DNA of 11,909 bases from Verrucomicrobiota bacterium. Lineage in GTDB: Bacteria; Verrucomicrobiota; Verrucomicrobiia; Chthoniobacterales; Xiphinematobacteraceae. Location of the stretch: the NCBI GenBank assembly GCA_003176035.1, contig PSRL01000146.1:1-11909 (forward strand), read 5' to 3'. Shown piece after piece: positions 1-5,713 of this stretch. Below the pieces are notes generated by a model. It was given only the letters and a program-made list of their open reading frames with translations, was not told the DNA's origin and did no database searches. How positions within the stretch are numbered: the first letter of the stretch is position 1; each line of letters begins with the position of its first letter. Made by a program: the position numbers and the translations under genes.

Positions 1-534
1 TGCGGCATGTAAAGGGGTGTTGATACCCGGTGAAGTCTTTTTAAGATCCTGAGCAAATTTAAGAAGCTCGGGTTTATGCTTGTGCAGTATCTCTAAGGCG
101 TCTGAAGAGTTATCCATGCGAACTACACAATCCGCGATGCTGAGATTGTGCATATTATTTTCATCTAGAAACCCGATTCCGGAATCTTCCATTTCATGAA
201 TAATCGATTTGATTTCAGCATCCTTCTCGGGATCTCTCTGCCTTTCAAATTTCGATTTATTATAAAAAGAAATAAATTTATAAAACGCGTTATAAAAACC
301 TTTCGTCTGCATTTCTTGAGGGGTAGTATGATATACTATATCAGGGTATGTTTCCTGCTGATGGCAACGGCGTGTTGCTGACGGGCTAAGTGCAACCGCA
401 GATGTCGCTGAAGAGCGGAGTCCAGGCGAAGAAGGGATGCGTGGAGTATATTTTGAGGCGTTTTGGGTATTTTTTAAAATGCGCATAGACTGAAAATCCT
501 GCGGGTCAATAATCAGAAAAGCAAGCTGTCGCAT
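1..534 (-). CDS. Ankyrin-repeat protein, copy 1 (3' end cut by window edge)
   Basis: The minus-strand frame is open from a stop at 558-556 down to base 1, giving 178 residues from the ATG at 534-532 with the rest beyond the left edge. The start is chosen because it lines up with copy 3: both have a second Met exactly 16 residues later. Residues about 25-70 are rich in Ser, Thr and Pro and look disordered. A TTPQEM motif follows, then an aromatic-rich stretch (many Phe/Tyr), then MEDSGIGFL, a segment like SIADCVVRMDNSSDALEIL, and the start of the first ankyrin repeat (NTPLH). It is clearly a paralogue of the genes at 773-1964 and 2198-3415. Ankyrin repeats bind proteins, and in host-associated bacteria such proteins are often secreted effectors, but that role is inference here. 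No good Shine-Dalgarno precedes the start. The gene identity is firm; its function is unknown. Confidence 0.8.
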   Translation of the reverse strand, partial: MRQLAFLIIDPQDFQSMRILKNTQNASKYTPRIPSSPGLRSSATSAVALSPSATRRCHQQETYPDIVYHTTPQEMQTKGFYNAFYKFISFYNKSKFERQRDPEKDAEIKSIIHEMEDSGIGFLDENNMHNLSIADCVVRMDNSSDALEILHKHKPELLKFAQDLKKTSPGINTPLHAA

Positions 535-562
535 GGAGCCAAAAATGCGTATAAGCTACTGG

Positions 563-596
563 TTTGAGAGTCGTAGAAGATCCTCCCTTTGCGCAA
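563..596 (-). promoter_or_regulatory. Conserved block upstream of ankyrin copy 1
   Basis: This block resembles those at 1993-2027 and 3444-3479 and sits the same short distance 5' of the start codon. On the minus strand the shared core is GCAAAG, then CTTCTACG, then CTCAAA. Conservation outside the coding region suggests a promoter or 5'-leader element, or simply recent duplication. Copy 1 is the most diverged of the three, and I see no clear -35/-10 pair. Confidence 0.35.
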
Positions 597-690
597 GGAA
601 ATGAGGGAAATTTTGGGCTCGAGTGAGACCCTCGCATTCCGGGGATGAGAAATGATATCAAGCTGATTCGATCCGACGTTCCTTTGCAAT

Positions 691-732
691 AAAAAACGAA
701 AAAGGTTGCAATCGAAGCATTGCAACCCTTTT
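691..732 (-). terminator. Rho-independent terminator after ankyrin copy 2
   Basis: Inverted arms at 699-712 and 719-732 pair over about 14 bases (one mismatch position) around a six-base loop. On the minus strand the stem is followed by a T-rich run (TTTTTCGTTTTTT). It lies about 40 bases past the stop codon at 773, as expected for a terminator. The equivalent hairpin follows copy 3. Confidence 0.75.
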
Positions 733-772
733 AAATCGTCGCAAGTGGCGGAGGTTCAGCTCAAACGGACTT

Positions 773-1708
773 TTAGCGTATTCTTTCTATTTTTTCCGCA
801 TATTCTAAAAGAGGAACTAACTTCGGAGATGCGCGTTGCGCTATGTCTCGTGGAGTCTCCCCATTATTATTTTTGTGGTGGGCATTTTTTATTCCTAATT
901 TGATTAAACCCTCGATTGTTTTACCGGCGTCAGCCCTTCCTCCCCTCACCACATAATGGTACACGGTATTATTATTTGAATCTTTTGCTTCCGGATTAGC
1001 CCCAAACAGAACGAGTATTTTCAAAAGTCCCAATCCCCCCAATGCCTCCGCTGCGAAATGAATTGGCTTCGCGCCTTCTGTGGTGGCAGCTTCCAAATTG
1101 GCTCCATGCGTATACAAAATCATAATTTTTTCTATTACATTTTCCGTGTCTTGAAAACCCGCACTGAAATTATTCGAGTTCTTTGCAATTGTATTTTGCA
1201 TACAAACTAAATGCAAGGGGACCCACCCATTGTAGTCCTCTGAATTTACATTCGCGCCGTGTTGAGCGCATAAATAGCTTAATATTTCGTTATCCCTATT
1301 ATAAGCAGCCTGATGGATCGGAGTATAGCCGTTTTTATTCCTTTCATTTACATCAAAACATAAATCATCAATTAGGTACTTCACTACGTCAAGTTGTCCA
1401 TCTCTAGCCGCGAGGTGTAAAGGGGTGGTGATACTCCGAGGAGCCTTTTTAAGGTCCTGCGCAAAATTGATAAGCTCGAGTTTATGACGTTGCAGTATTT
1501 CTAAGGCGTCTGAAGCATTCTTAAGGCGAATTGCGCATCCCGCTATGTTGGTATGATCTACCTCATCATTTAGAAAATCGACCCCAGACTGTTCCATCTC
1601 ACGAATACCCCTTTTTAATGCGGTATCCATCATCGATTTAATTTCAACAGCCTCGAGACGAGATCTCCATCGTTTACGTCTCTTCGGCGTCGATAAATCC
1701 TGTTCCAT
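773..1708 (-). CDS. Ankyrin-repeat protein, C-terminal part of copy 2
   Basis: This is a 311-residue open frame. From about residue 90 it carries roughly six ankyrin repeats: TPLHLAARDGQLDVVKYLI, then GYTPIHQAAYN, GWVPLHLVC with a longer insert, AKPIHFAAEAL, a degenerate NNNTVYHYV unit, and NGETPRDIAQ as a capping unit. Before the repeats it has the family segment MEQSGVDFLNDEVD and IAGCAIRLKNASDALEIL. The first 20 or so residues are Lys/Arg-rich. The Met at 1708 lies inside what encodes Gln-Trp-Asn in the parent frame, so this start is probably an accident of the frameshift. If translated, it would be a soluble ankyrin protein without the family's N-terminal region. Function unknown; protein binding is the general role of the fold. 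Confidence 0.6.
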   Translation of the reverse strand: MEQDLSTPKRRKRWRSRLEAVEIKSMMDTALKRGIREMEQSGVDFLNDEVDHTNIAGCAIRLKNASDALEILQRHKLELINFAQDLKKAPRSITTPLHLAARDGQLDVVKYLIDDLCFDVNERNKNGYTPIHQAAYNRDNEILSYLCAQHGANVNSEDYNGWVPLHLVCMQNTIAKNSNNFSAGFQDTENVIEKIMILYTHGANLEAATTEGAKPIHFAAEALGGLGLLKILVLFGANPEAKDSNNNTVYHYVVRGGRADAGKTIEGLIKLGIKNAHHKNNNGETPRDIAQRASPKLVPLLEYAEKIERIR

Positions 1709-1917
1709 TGTTTAAGCGTGGTAGAAAATGTTTCCATCCGCATTTCCTTAGGAGTAAAAGAAAGTTCTAAATTAGAGGGCGTTTCCGGAGGACCGACACG
1801 CGGTACCGTTGACACACTGATTTGAATTGAAGTATTTGCAGAGGGGTCACTCAAATGGGGCGGTAGTGTAAAGTTAACCTGAGTTAAATGTTGATTTTCG
1901 GAATTGCGCGGTATCAT
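1630..1917 (-). CDS. N-terminal fragment of ankyrin copy 2
   Basis: This open frame encodes the family's N-terminal region: MIPRNSENQ, a Ser/Thr/Pro-rich stretch, then FTPKEMRMETF and QWNRIY, which match copy 3 closely. It then runs into a frame-shifted tail and stops at 1630, overlapping the downstream frame. The Met at 1917 corresponds to the second Met of copy 3. The frame is open further upstream to 2028, but that part reads through the conserved non-coding block, so I do not use it. It has no ankyrin repeats and is most likely a non-functional remnant. Confidence 0.4.
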   Translation of the reverse strand: MIPRNSENQHLTQVNFTLPPHLSDPSANTSIQISVSTVPRVGPPETPSNLELSFTPKEMRMETFSTTLKQWNRIYRRRRDVNDGDLVSRLLKLNR

Positions 1918-1992
1918 GTTTATTAAAACTACGCTTAAAAAAGGAAAAGAGCAACCTGTTGCATTGGAGAAAAGGGGGTGTGAGCTACGGGG

Positions 1993-2027
1993 TTTGAGAC
2001 CGCAGAAGGTGCTACCTTTGCCCAACA
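1993..2027 (-). promoter_or_regulatory. Conserved block upstream of ankyrin copy 2
   Basis: Read on the minus strand this matches the block before copy 3 almost base for base: TTGTTGGGCAAA, then ACCTTCTGCGGTCTCAAA. It lies some 30-60 bases before the ancestral start at 1964. It is either a shared promoter/leader element or duplicated DNA that has not yet diverged. No convincing -10 hexamer is visible. Confidence 0.4.
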
Positions 2028-2128
2028 AAAGGAGAGAAGTTGTTCGCTCAAGCGAGTGACCCTCAAAATTGGGGAGATAAGGCGGGTCACCAACTGCTAT
2101 CGCGCTGATTCCATGCGACTTTCCTTTG

Positions 2129-2174
2129 CAAATTAAAACGAAAAGGGTTGCAATTGAGAAATTGCAACTCTTTT
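2129..2174 (-). terminator. Rho-independent terminator after ankyrin copy 3
   Basis: Arms at 2141-2154 and 2161-2174 pair over 14 bases with a single G-T wobble and a six-base loop. On the minus strand the stem is followed by CGTTTTAATTTG. It sits about 25 bases after the stop at 2198 and is homologous to the hairpin at 691-732. Confidence 0.75.
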
Positions 2175-2197
2175 AAACCGTTGCAAGTGTCGGAAGT

Positions 2198-3415
2198 TTA
2201 AGTCAAATGGGCTCTTTCAGCCTTTCTTCCTGTTTCTTCCACATATTCTAAAATAGGAACTAAGTGCGGACAGGTACGTTGCGCTATGTCTCGTGCAGTC
2301 TCTCCGTCATTATTTTTGTGGTGTGCATTTTTTATTCCTAATTTGATGAAGCCCTCTATTTTTGTATCGATGTCATTGCTCTTTCTATTTATCGCATCAT
2401 GAAAAACATTATTATTGTCTGAATCTATTGCTTCCGGGTCAGCACCCCGTCGAACGAGTTCTTCGAAGAGTTCAAGTCCCCCCAGGCTCCCTGCTGCAAA
2501 ATGAATTGGACGCTTGCCTCTTTTCGCAATAGCCTCCAAATCAGCTCCATGCGCTCCTGCCAAAATACTAAATTTTTCCCTTAAATTTTCCGTATCTTGA
2601 AGAAGCGGCATCGGATTTTTCGAATCCTTTGCATTTGTATTTTTTATACAAACTGAATGCAAGGGGGTCCACCCATTGCAGTCCTTTGAATTTACATCCG
2701 CACCGGGTTGCTCACATAAACATTTTAGTACTTCGTTATTATTGTTATTAGTAGCACAATAAATCGGAGTCTGGCCATATTTATTCTGCCCATTCACATC
2801 GAACCCTAACTCGATTAGGTACTTTACTACGTCAGGTTGTCCATATGCAGCTGCGATATGTAAAGGGGTGTTAATACCCGGTGAAGCCTTTTTAAGATCC
2901 TGAGCAAGCTTAGTAAGCTCGAGCTCATGATTTTGCAGCATTTGTACGGCATCTGAAGCATCCTCCAGGCGAATGATACAACCCGCTATGGTGATATTAT
3001 CTACCTCATCATTTAGAAAATCGGCCCCGGAATCTTCCATATCAGAAATATACGATTTTAAAATATTATTCGCTAGCGATTTAATATCAGCGCGTCTCTT
3101 AGGGTTTGTATACTTTTCGTGCTTTTTGTATTGCCATCCGTCGTAAAAACGGTTCCATTCATTAACGGCGATAGAAAATGTTTCCATCCGTTTTTCCTTA
3201 GGAGTGGAAGAAAATTCTAAATGAGAGGGCGTTTCCTGAGGATTGGAGCCATGGACCGTTCGCGGACTGCCATTAGTACAATGTTTAAAAGCGGTGTCAT
3301 CCAAATAAGGCTCTGTTGTAGAGTTACTTGAAATTTTTGGGGCCTGATTTGAAAGTCGAGGTATCATATTTATAAAATCGATGCTTAGAAAATCGGAAAC
3401 AGCAACCGAGTGCAT
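2198..3415 (-). CDS. Ankyrin-repeat protein, intact copy 3
   Basis: A 405-residue protein and the best reference for the family. Residues 20-70 are Ser/Thr/Asn/Pro-rich and probably disordered. Then come STPKEKRMETF (70-80), EWNRFYDGW (86-94), KRRADIKS (107-113) and MEDSGADFLNDEVD (126-139). Ankyrin repeats run from about 182 to the C-terminus: NTPLHIAAA, GQTPIYCATN with a run of five Asn, GWTPLHSVC with a long insert, KRPIHFAAGS, a weak NNNVFHDAI unit, and a final DGETARDIAQ unit. There is no signal peptide or membrane segment. The start is supported by the shared Met-N16-Met spacing with copy 1; no Shine-Dalgarno is visible. The gene is divergent from the phosphoesterase. A secreted effector or a protein-binding scaffold are both possible; the sequence does not decide. 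Confidence 0.88.
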   Translation of the reverse strand: MHSVAVSDFLSIDFINMIPRLSNQAPKISSNSTTEPYLDDTAFKHCTNGSPRTVHGSNPQETPSHLEFSSTPKEKRMETFSIAVNEWNRFYDGWQYKKHEKYTNPKRRADIKSLANNILKSYISDMEDSGADFLNDEVDNITIAGCIIRLEDASDAVQMLQNHELELTKLAQDLKKASPGINTPLHIAAAYGQPDVVKYLIELGFDVNGQNKYGQTPIYCATNNNNNEVLKCLCEQPGADVNSKDCNGWTPLHSVCIKNTNAKDSKNPMPLLQDTENLREKFSILAGAHGADLEAIAKRGKRPIHFAAGSLGGLELFEELVRRGADPEAIDSDNNNVFHDAINRKSNDIDTKIEGFIKLGIKNAHHKNNDGETARDIAQRTCPHLVPILEYVEETGRKAERAHLT

Positions 3416-3443
3416 GGGAGAAAAGCGGGTATTGATTACCGAA

Positions 3444-3479
3444 TTTAAGACCGTAGAAGGTCCTACTTTTGCCCAACAA
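3444..3479 (-). promoter_or_regulatory. Conserved block upstream of ankyrin copy 3
   Basis: The block lies 29-64 bases before the start of copy 3 and is shared with copies 1 and 2. It contains a small inverted repeat, GACC and GGTC around six bases. It occupies most of the 94-base gap between the divergent ankyrin and phosphoesterase genes, so it is the natural place for the copy 3 promoter. The hexamers are too weak to name with confidence. Confidence 0.4.
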
Positions 3480-3509
3480 CCCGAATCGGCTTTTTAAGAG
3501 AAGGGGCAG

Positions 3510-4496
3510 ATGGTATCATTTGAAATGATGTCAATTACTAAGGAAAGGGATTGGATTGATGCATTGGAAGCTCGTTTAGGATCAAATGCGTTCATTCGAA
3601 GAAAGCAAATCGAGGAAAGAATTTTGCGCACCAGAGGGACATCTTCAAAATACCGGGGAATGGGAATGATGAGATCGAGGATTTTTCTTTTTAGGTCTGT
3701 GTTGCGCGTTGTGGGGCTCTATGAGCGAGGATTTCGCAATTACTTGGACATTCAAATTGTGGAACGAGAGGTATTGCTTCCCGGATTGCCACAAACTTTT
3801 GATGGATTTCGAATCCTCCAGCTTTCCGACCTTCACTTTACGCTTTCCGAACAATTTTTGGAGGCACTCCTCTTCAGGCTAAAAAGAATTTCTGATGAAA
3901 TGGCGCCCTGTGATGTCGCGGTCTTCACCGGAGATTACTGCGCCACAGTGGGACACAATCATGTGCAGGTTTTGGAAGATATGGCACGCGTTCTCAATAC
4001 GCTCAAGCTTCCAAGTTGGGGAGTCCTCGGAAACTATGATTTTATGGAATTAGTTCCTTCTTTGGAACGGCTAGGGCTGCGAGTATTACTAAACGAACAC
4101 GCCGAAATCAAGAAAGGGGAGGAGCGCCTTTTTATTTGCGGTGTGGACGACCCGGCCTTATTTCAAACACAAGATCCCTTGCTTGCTCGCCAGGGCATTT
4201 TGCGCAATGAATGCACCATCTTGCTGGCTCACAGTCCCCAAATTTCAAAGGAAACTGCGATGTTGGATTATTCCCTCTTACTTTCCGGTCATACCCATGG
4301 GGGGCAGGTTTGCCTTCCCGGAGGAAGGCCGGTAATCAACAAGACGCATGTTGCGAGCACCTTAATGCGCGGAGGATGGCAAGAGGGGCGCCTTCTGGGA
4401 TATACCTCTCCCGGAACCGGGGCGTCTCAGATACCTGTGCGATTGAACTGTCCAGGTGAAATTACAATTCACACTCTGCGGCATTTGCCTATATGA
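3510..4496 (+). CDS. Metallophosphoesterase, YkuE/YaeI/LpxG-like
   Basis: A 328-residue calcineurin-fold phosphoesterase. The metal-binding motifs appear in order: SDLHF (D107, H109), GDY (G141, D142), GNYD (174-177), AHSP (H241) and SGHTHGG (H261, H263). This set belongs to the two-metal phosphoesterase superfamily. The region just before the first motif (LPGLP..FDGFRILQLSDLH) is typical of YkuE/YaeI-type enzymes, which include the lipid A precursor hydrolase LpxG (UDP-2,3-diacylglucosamine hydrolysis). A basic, mildly hydrophobic N-terminal stretch (about 50-75) may touch the membrane. AAGAGAAGGGG ends four bases before the ATG and supports the start. An oddity is Tyr in place of the usual His in GNHD. 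It stands alone between the ankyrin array and the secretion operon. The family is sure; the LpxG substrate is only a suggestion. Confidence 0.85.
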   Translation: MVSFEMMSITKERDWIDALEARLGSNAFIRRKQIEERILRTRGTSSKYRGMGMMRSRIFLFRSVLRVVGLYERGFRNYLDIQIVEREVLLPGLPQTFDGFRILQLSDLHFTLSEQFLEALLFRLKRISDEMAPCDVAVFTGDYCATVGHNHVQVLEDMARVLNTLKLPSWGVLGNYDFMELVPSLERLGLRVLLNEHAEIKKGEERLFICGVDDPALFQTQDPLLARQGILRNECTILLAHSPQISKETAMLDYSLLLSGHTHGGQVCLPGGRPVINKTHVASTLMRGGWQEGRLLGYTSPGTGASQIPVRLNCPGEITIHTLRHLPI

Positions 4497-4580
4497 TGAT
4501 AGGGCTATAATCTGGTACGTGTCGAAGTTCCATCCGCTGCCGGACCGGGCAACAATAGGTGAAAAAAATTCTCCGGATAC

Positions 4581-4612
4581 GATGAGAGCAATATGAAAGG
4601 TGCTTTCTCGTC
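4581..4612 (+). other. Imperfect hairpin downstream of the phosphoesterase
   Basis: The arm GATGAGAGCA (4581-4590) pairs with TGCTTTCTCGTC (4601-4612) with one wobble and one bulged base around a ten-base loop. No T-run follows, so it is not a canonical terminator. It could slow transcription past the phosphoesterase or be part of a leader. Confidence 0.3.
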
Positions 4613-4752
4613 ACTCCATTTGTGGATTGCTGCGCGAAGCTGATCCCTTTAGCAAAAAACACTGGGTTGCCTTCTACTGAGGAAACCGGTTGTACATTTT
4701 TATATCTTTAAGTGACGGGATTTTTTTATTTTTGGTTTTCTCCTTCAATACA

Positions 4753-4771
4753 ACTTTTGAAACTCAAAAGT
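4753..4771. promoter_or_regulatory. Perfect 8-base inverted repeat, possible operator
   Basis: ACTTTTGA and TCAAAAGT flank three bases. It sits in the AT-rich part of the region before the pilin gene, about 135 bases from the start codon. The symmetry and position suit a repressor site or a small RNA hairpin; nothing else supports it. Confidence 0.3.
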
Positions 4772-4904
4772 GAGAAAAATACCAGAAGCAGTAAATTAAT
4801 ATTTTTCTGGGGGAAATGGAAAATCTGTAAAGGTCTGATGAGTCGATAATTTTTAAGCAGCTGTTTAGGGATTTCTTCTTGAACGTGGTGTATCTATAAA
4901 TCCT

Positions 4905-5333
4905 ATGAAATCTCTCAATATCTCTGTCCTGACCGAAGGAGCTGTTGCCGATGAACTTCTGTCTCATTTGGCCCCACTTGGATTGCACAACTTGCCGGAA
5001 ACAGAGGCATGGTGGTGGGGTGGATTTTTGTCTCTACTTCCACAGATGTTTGTTACTATTGGAGGGGATTTGCTGAATGGCAATCTGATAAATAGCGTAT
5101 TTTTAATAGCTAAATTAGAGGATGCTTTACAAAAGGGCCTAAGAATTATTTCTCTTTTTGCCTTTATCGTGGCGACCATAGTTGTGATGTATGGCGGTTA
5201 TCAAATTCGAACTGGCAATGCGGATGCAGGGAAAATGTCTATCCTTGGAGGGCTCGTGATTGGTCTGGCAATCATTATTGTCACCAGCATCTTTGAAATC
5301 GCTGATTTGCCAGTTTTAAAAGTAACAAAATAA
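4905..5333 (+). CDS. trbC: VirB2/TrbC-like pilin subunit
   Basis: A 142-residue membrane protein. Two hydrophobic helices at about 80-100 (IISLFAFIVATIVVMYGGYQI) and 111-131 (MSILGGLVIGLAIIIVTSI) are joined by a short polar loop with RTGNADAGK. This is the standard VirB2/TrbC layout, including the GGYQI..G..D.GK pattern. Such proteins are stored in the inner membrane and assembled into the conjugative pilus. The N-terminal 75 residues are longer than usual and lack a clean signal peptide; an unusual WWWGG stretch is near residue 36. Start choice is uncertain because there is no Shine-Dalgarno; the Met at residue 48 is an alternative. It is the first gene of the operon, 14 bases before the VirB3-like gene, matching the trbC-trbD-trbE order. 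Confidence 0.75.
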   Translation: MKSLNISVLTEGAVADELLSHLAPLGLHNLPETEAWWWGGFLSLLPQMFVTIGGDLLNGNLINSVFLIAKLEDALQKGLRIISLFAFIVATIVVMYGGYQIRTGNADAGKMSILGGLVIGLAIIIVTSIFEIADLPVLKVTK

Positions 5334-5347
5334 ACCGAACTCAGAGG

Positions 5348-5674
5348 ATGTCGCTGCCACTTACGGATACTTGCGCCGGAAATGATTCGGATGGAAAAGT
5401 GTGGGGTATCGAAGGGACTAATTTGTTGATCATCCTTTTCGGACTTCTCTTATCATTAGGATTTATTGTTTTGGTTTGGATGAAATCCGAGCGTGTTTCA
5501 CCGGTTCCCTTACTCCTGAGCATGGGTCCTCTGATTTTAGCTTCGAGCTATGTTTTGTTGTGCCGTCAAGGAAAACCAAAAGGGTTCGACACCGATCTCA
5601 TGGAAACGCTTGTGGTGGGCAAAGGCTGGATGCCGGACACTCACCACAGAAAGAACACATACCCTAAACGATAA
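5348..5674 (+). CDS. trbD: VirB3/TrbD-like inner-membrane protein
   Basis: A 108-residue protein with two transmembrane segments at about 24-45 and 53-72, followed by a polar tail beginning RQGKPKGFDTDLMETLV. Short two-helix proteins of this size between the pilin and the VirB4 ATPase are VirB3/TrbD in nearly all such operons, and a basic Gly/Pro stretch after the second helix is usual. VirB3 works with VirB4 at the inner membrane in pilus assembly. The call rests on position and topology; sequence motifs are weak. AGAGG abuts the ATG, too close to be an ideal ribosome site. There are 39 bases between its stop and the preferred start of the ATPase gene. Confidence 0.62.
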   Translation: MSLPLTDTCAGNDSDGKVWGIEGTNLLIILFGLLLSLGFIVLVWMKSERVSPVPLLLSMGPLILASSYVLLCRQGKPKGFDTDLMETLVVGKGWMPDTHHRKNTYPKR

Positions 5675-5699
5675 GTGCATACAAACTGTATGGATCGCA

Positions 5700-5706
5700 G
5701 GGAGGA
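5700..5706 (+). promoter_or_regulatory. Ribosome binding site deciding the VirB4 start
   Basis: GGGAGGA lies seven bases before the ATG at 5714. It is the strongest Shine-Dalgarno in the operon and favours that ATG over the in-frame ones at 5675 and 5690. Confidence 0.7.
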
Positions 5707-5713
5707 TCACACT

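Larger units (their letters stand above)
773..1964 (-). pseudogene. Ankyrin-repeat gene copy 2, broken by two frameshifts
   Basis: Alignment with copy 3 shows one ancestral gene now split over three frames. The ancestral ATG at 1964-1962 is followed by codons matching copy 3 (Met-Gln-Gln-Val-Ala), but there are 47 rather than 48 bases to the second Met at 1917. This one-base loss throws the true start into early stops. A second shift near 1680-1708 separates the N-terminal half, ending at 1630, from the ankyrin half, starting at 1708. Neither indel repairs the other. The two surviving open frames are listed separately. A sequencing or assembly error cannot be excluded for either site, but two in one gene beside an intact paralogue suggests decay. 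Confidence 0.6.
4497..4904. other. AT-rich intergenic stretch before the secretion operon
   Basis: No convincing gene lies in these 408 bases. It holds a perfect TATAAT (4506-4511) without a good -35 box, and two hairpins described separately. The latter half is strongly AT-rich and probably contains the operon promoter and a leader. The pilin gene starts at 4905 without a clear Shine-Dalgarno. Confidence 0.5.

Noticed and set aside
196..381. 61-residue plus-strand open frame
   Set aside because: Lies opposite the clearly homologous coding sequence of ankyrin copy 1.
1630..2028. Full 132-residue frame of the copy 2 N-terminal fragment
   Set aside because: Its first 37 residues read through the conserved non-coding block and the frame-shifted old start, so they are unlikely to be protein; I start at 1917 instead.
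4506..4511. Perfect TATAAT as a promoter for the secretion operon
   Set aside because: The best upstream hexamer (TTGCCT) is poor with a 15-base spacer, and the site is nearly 400 bases from the first gene; not enough to call it.
4835..4842. CTGATGAG, the core of a hammerhead ribozyme
   Set aside because: No stem II followed by GAAA and no matching stems I and III can be found nearby; an eight-base match is expected by chance.
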